A stretch of 64,000 nucleotides of DNA from CAYVQZ01 sp964453435 (GTDB lineage Bacteria; Abyssobacteria; SURF-5), in NCBI GenBank assembly GCA_964453435.1, contig CAYVQZ010000008.1, positions 1 to 64,000 of the forward strand, given 5' to 3'. Positions 61,180 through 64,000 of this stretch are shown here, in pieces. Made by a program: the position numbers and the translations under genes. A model generated the notes under the pieces. It saw only the letters and a program-made list of their open reading frames with translations. It did not search any database and had not been told where the DNA came from. Positions within the stretch are counted from its first letter, which is position 1, and every line of letters starts with the position of its first letter.

Positions 61180-63552
61180 TTACAGTTCGGAGACCGTCCG
61201 GCTGATGATTTCGTCCTGTGCTTTCCTGCTGAGATTTGTGAACAGAACGCTGTAGCCGGCAATCCTCACGACCAAGTCCCGGTGCTTTTCGGGATGAGCT
61301 TGAGCATCGAGCAGGGTTTCCGTGTCAACCATATTGAACTGCAATTGCATGCCACCGAGTTCGAAGTATGTCTTGATCAGAGAGCATAGTTTTGCCGGAT
61401 TCACATTATTGGGCTGAAACCTGAGAATCAACGTGTTACCGTTTGAAATGTTTGTTTGACCGAGCTTGGCCGACGAACGAACTATTGCCGTCGGCCCGGC
61501 CACTGCAAATCCGACCTGCGGGGTGATTCCGTTTCCGAGCGTCTCGCTCATCTTTCTGCCGTCGGGAGTCGTGCCGGTAAAAGCGCCCAACGCAATATGA
61601 AAGGCGACCGAGAAAATGCCCATCTGAAACTGACCGCCCCGGAAATTTCTGTACTCGGAGAGTTCCTCGGCGAAATCCGCCACGACCTCGCGCGCGATAT
61701 CATCGACATAATCATCATCATTCCCGTATTTCGGAGCGCGATTGAGCGCCAATTGCCGTAAGGGCTCGGAGCCGGAGAAATCGTTGGCGACGGCGTCGGC
61801 AAACTCCCTGGAACTTATCATCTTCTCATCAAAAATCAATTTCTTCACGGCGGCCAGAGAATCGGCCACGTTGGCGAGTCCCATGAACTGGACGCCGGTG
61901 GAGTTATACTTCGCGCCTCCCTTTGTCAAATCCAATCCACGGTCGAAACATCCGTCGATAAGGCTTGATGCAAAAGGGGAAGGCACGAGTTCCGAAATGG
62001 CAAGGTCGAGGTAGTTCATCGCCTCCACCATTTTACGGATGAAATAGGCGTTCTGGCGTCTGTAAGCGGCCCACAGCTCCCCGTACGAAGAATAGCTGCG
62101 CAAGCTTCCAATCTGAAGCCCGTTCGGCAGACCGAACACCGAGCAGACCCCGTCGTTCAAGGCGAATTCGAGACACTTCGCCCCGTTAAACTGGACCGCG
62201 AAGGTCGAACCAAACGTTCTGCCGTGCGGGTTTGGCTCGACGCATCCGACTACGCTGTAATCGCGGGCGTCCTCGAGCGAGGACCCCTTTTGCACGAGAG
62301 CGGGCACGATCACTTCATCATTAAAGAAATGAATCGGCACTCCTTCGCGGCTGAGTTCGCTCGCGCGCAACAGAAGCTCATCCGGCGAGTTTCTGTTGAT
62401 TCGAATCCCGAAGTTCGGCTGAACGGTGCGCAGCCCGGCATATGCTTCCAGAATGAGGCGTGTGAGTTCGTTCGTGTCGTCGCTCCCGTCCGGCTTCATT
62501 CCTCCGACAATGACGTTTTGCGTAGTCTTGCCCTCCGGACCTTCCCCTCCGGGCAGATATGTCTCCTCCAACACGTTCCAGATCTCGCCCATCTTCAAAA
62601 ACATACACTGCGCAAGCAATTGGGCCTCGGAGCGAGTAATGCGACAGGCTTGGACGTCGCGCGCGTAATACGGTTCGAGAATCTTGTCGATACGCCCGAC
62701 GGAGATCGAGTTTCCGCCGCTCTCGACCTGCGCGATAAGCTGAATGAAATAGAGCGACTGCATGGCCTCCCAGAACGTCCGCGCCGGCTTTGCCGGGACC
62801 CGCTCGCAGACAGCGGCGATCCGCTTCAATTCGGCGCGCCGAACGGGGTCCGCCTCGGTCCCGGCGAATCTGTGCGCCTCTTCCGCGTAGCGATGCGCAA
62901 ACAGTATTGCGCCTTCACACGCGATCCGACACGCGGCGAAAAAATCCTTTTTCGCGCAATCGCCGTCGAATCGAGATTCGGCCTTCTTTGCGTCTTCGAT
63001 TATCGCTTCCAGCCCGCGGGCCAGAACTTCCGATGTTTGCATGGTAAAATGTCCGATGCCGTATGTGATTTCCATCATCATCGTGAAGACCATCTTGTTC
63101 ATCTCGGCCTTCAAGCCGTCCGGCATCAGCTCGTTCATCCGGTCTTCCACGGTTCTTCCGCGCCAATACGGGAGAATCTCTTCTGCGAGCTCTCGCTTCT
63201 CCTCGGGAGAGATCAGAACTTTCTGAAAATCCCGGTGGTCGAATCCGTCGAGGTTTTCTTCGATCCAGGCGCTCTTGTTCTCCGGGTACAGCGGCGCCGC
63301 CTTCAGCTTGCTCGTGCGGCTGCCGACAATGAGTTCATCCTCTCGAATGATAACAGACATGCTTGAAAGGAGGTGCTGAAGGGCCCTCGCGAAACGAACC
63401 GGTTGAGGCATATCCTCGGTCCTTTTGTACGCTTCGGTCAAATAGCGCGCTCGCTCGACACATATTCCATGCGGCGCGCCCAGCAGCCGTTCCTTCAGCC
63501 GTTCAACCCTGACATCCACAGGGGCTCGCCGGTCTGTCTTCGCATGCGACAT
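61180..63552 (-). CDS. glycyl radical enzyme (PFL/glycerol dehydratase superfamily)
   Basis: 790 residues, full length for the eliminating type of glycyl radical enzyme. The thiyl Cys437 and Glu439 lie in VGCVEPNPHGRT; the GCVE order is found in glycerol/propanediol dehydratase, choline lyase, hydroxyproline dehydratase and isethionate lyase, not in benzylsuccinate synthase. The glycyl radical residue is Gly766 in VVRIAGYSVLF. It is oxygen-sensitive and needs a radical SAM activase, which is absent from the window unless it lies beyond the right edge. Substrate unknown. It has a near-consensus promoter and a good ribosome binding site (AAAGGGAG). Confidence 0.92.
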   Translation of the reverse strand: MSHAKTDRRAPVDVRVERLKERLLGAPHGICVERARYLTEAYKRTEDMPQPVRFARALQHLLSSMSVIIREDELIVGSRTSKLKAAPLYPENKSAWIEENLDGFDHRDFQKVLISPEEKRELAEEILPYWRGRTVEDRMNELMPDGLKAEMNKMVFTMMMEITYGIGHFTMQTSEVLARGLEAIIEDAKKAESRFDGDCAKKDFFAACRIACEGAILFAHRYAEEAHRFAGTEADPVRRAELKRIAAVCERVPAKPARTFWEAMQSLYFIQLIAQVESGGNSISVGRIDKILEPYYARDVQACRITRSEAQLLAQCMFLKMGEIWNVLEETYLPGGEGPEGKTTQNVIVGGMKPDGSDDTNELTRLILEAYAGLRTVQPNFGIRINRNSPDELLLRASELSREGVPIHFFNDEVIVPALVQKGSSLEDARDYSVVGCVEPNPHGRTFGSTFAVQFNGAKCLEFALNDGVCSVFGLPNGLQIGSLRSYSSYGELWAAYRRQNAYFIRKMVEAMNYLDLAISELVPSPFASSLIDGCFDRGLDLTKGGAKYNSTGVQFMGLANVADSLAAVKKLIFDEKMISSREFADAVANDFSGSEPLRQLALNRAPKYGNDDDYVDDIAREVVADFAEELSEYRNFRGGQFQMGIFSVAFHIALGAFTGTTPDGRKMSETLGNGITPQVGFAVAGPTAIVRSSAKLGQTNISNGNTLILRFQPNNVNPAKLCSLIKTYFELGGMQLQFNMVDTETLLDAQAHPEKHRDLVVRIAGYSVLFTNLSRKAQDEIISRTVSEL

Positions 63553-63593
63553 TTCGGACTCCCTTTCTTCGGATAAACATAAGTTCCACCATA

Positions 63594-63623
63594 ATTATAA
63601 CGCCGTTTCAAAATGGTTGTCAA
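63594..63623 (-). promoter_or_regulatory. consensus sigma-70 promoter for the glycyl radical enzyme
   Basis: On the minus strand TTGACA and TATAAT are both exact consensus hexamers, 18 bases apart. Transcription would start near 63587, about 35 nt before the ATG. Such a strong core is usually constitutive or tightly repressed. Confidence 0.85.
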
Positions 63624-63860
63624 AGGGAAGGCGCACGCTTTCGGGCGGAAGCGTAAACACAGCGCGGCGGCCGCAGGGAAGTTTCCTTGGGGGAACAATG
63701 AATTTGTCCCGCGATTGCCCGTTTTGCCGAAAAGAGGGCGTCGGGAGCCGTACCCAATTTCGGAATGCGCTGTATTTTGGGGATTCGCAGATTGGCGGGC
63801 TGCCGCCGAAGCACGGATTGTCAACTCGTGGGACACAATCACATTCGCCATCGCTGTGCG
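63624..63860. repeat. dispersed intergenic repeat, copy near right edge
   Basis: The reverse complement of 63690-63850 matches the family at 10541-10830: GTGTCCCACGAGTTGACAAT, GCAGCCCGCCAATCTGCGAA, TCCGAAATTGGGTACGGC and CGGGCAATCGCGGGACA. No gene is supported here. Confidence 0.6.
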
Positions 63861-63962
63861 TCATATTGTTTCCTCGACATTACGGAAGACACGGGGTGAC
63901 AGCCACAAAAGAACTTCACGATTTTTACAGATACAAGAACACATTCACGCTGATACCCCATG

Positions 63963-63991
63963 TTGACGCTCTTGAGCCGAAATGCTATATT
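63963..63991 (+). promoter_or_regulatory. sigma-70-type promoter reading off the right edge
   Basis: TTGACG (63963-63968) and TATATT (63986-63991) are 17 bases apart, with a TGC extended -10. Any gene it serves lies beyond 64000. Confidence 0.65.
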
Positions 63992-64000
63992 TTATATCGT

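Overview
The window is a bacterial chromosome segment of moderately high G+C. It suggests a Gram-negative, anaerobically respiring rod: there is an OmpA-type outer-membrane protein, a lipoprotein, a full mreBCD/PBP2/RodA elongasome set, an octaheme cytochrome c next to a cytochrome b and a Rieske protein, menaquinone synthesis by the futalosine route, a glycyl radical enzyme and sigma-54 regulation. The mixture recalls deltaproteobacterial and uncultured candidate-phylum genomes. I cannot place it more closely without a 16S/23S search.

Layout. 1-4.0 kb: end of an rRNA operon (16S 3' end, tRNA-Ile, tRNA-Ala, 23S, 5S, terminator). 4.4-10.4 kb: a signalling cluster with a four-PAS histidine kinase, a FixJ-type regulator, and two lone receiver proteins flanking a secreted VWA/calcium-repeat/OmpA protein. 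11.1-15.6 kb: cytochrome b (b6 and subunit IV fused), Rieske protein and an octaheme-TPR cytochrome. 15.9-17.8 kb: a small hypothetical and a Cys/Met-type PLP enzyme. 18.1-28.6 kb (minus strand): a nitrogen/redox locus. An NtrC-type two-component system lies upstream of a clear sigma-54 promoter, which precedes two paralogous small proteins, NuoE-, NuoF- and NuoG/HoxU-like diaphorase subunits, an FMN-type glutamate synthase core, an NrpR-like repressor and PII.

29.2-31.2 kb: two tandem amidohydrolases. 31.3-34.2 kb (minus): chorismate-utilising enzyme, class IV aminotransferase and RimI. 34.5-44.1 kb: a tightly overlapping mreB-mreC-mreD-mrdA-rodA, two radical-SAM-associated genes and RNase G. 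44.3-46.4 kb: a Tat-exported FAD oxidoreductase and YjbQ. 46.7-49.3 kb (minus): cca-nadD-yqeK. 49.7-55.1 kb: a DapA-family aldolase and an mqnE-mqnA-mqnC-GH1 glucosidase operon. 55.2-60.3 kb: FHA protein, acyl-CoA synthetase, lipoprotein/DUF1285 pair with a coupled small ORF, and a sigma-54-preceded receiver-like protein. 60.3-63.6 kb (minus): phosphoribosyltransferase and a glycyl radical enzyme with a consensus promoter.

The most notable system is the sigma-54/NtrC/NrpR/PII-framed diaphorase plus glutamate synthase operon. It looks like an NADH-linked glutamate synthase, or an electron-transfer module coupled to it, that uses a NuoEFG-like module where other bacteria use GltD; its two CGWPEF-motif small proteins are unrecognised. 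Two dispersed repeat families occupy most gene-free stretches. No CRISPR array, prophage or complete insertion sequence was seen.
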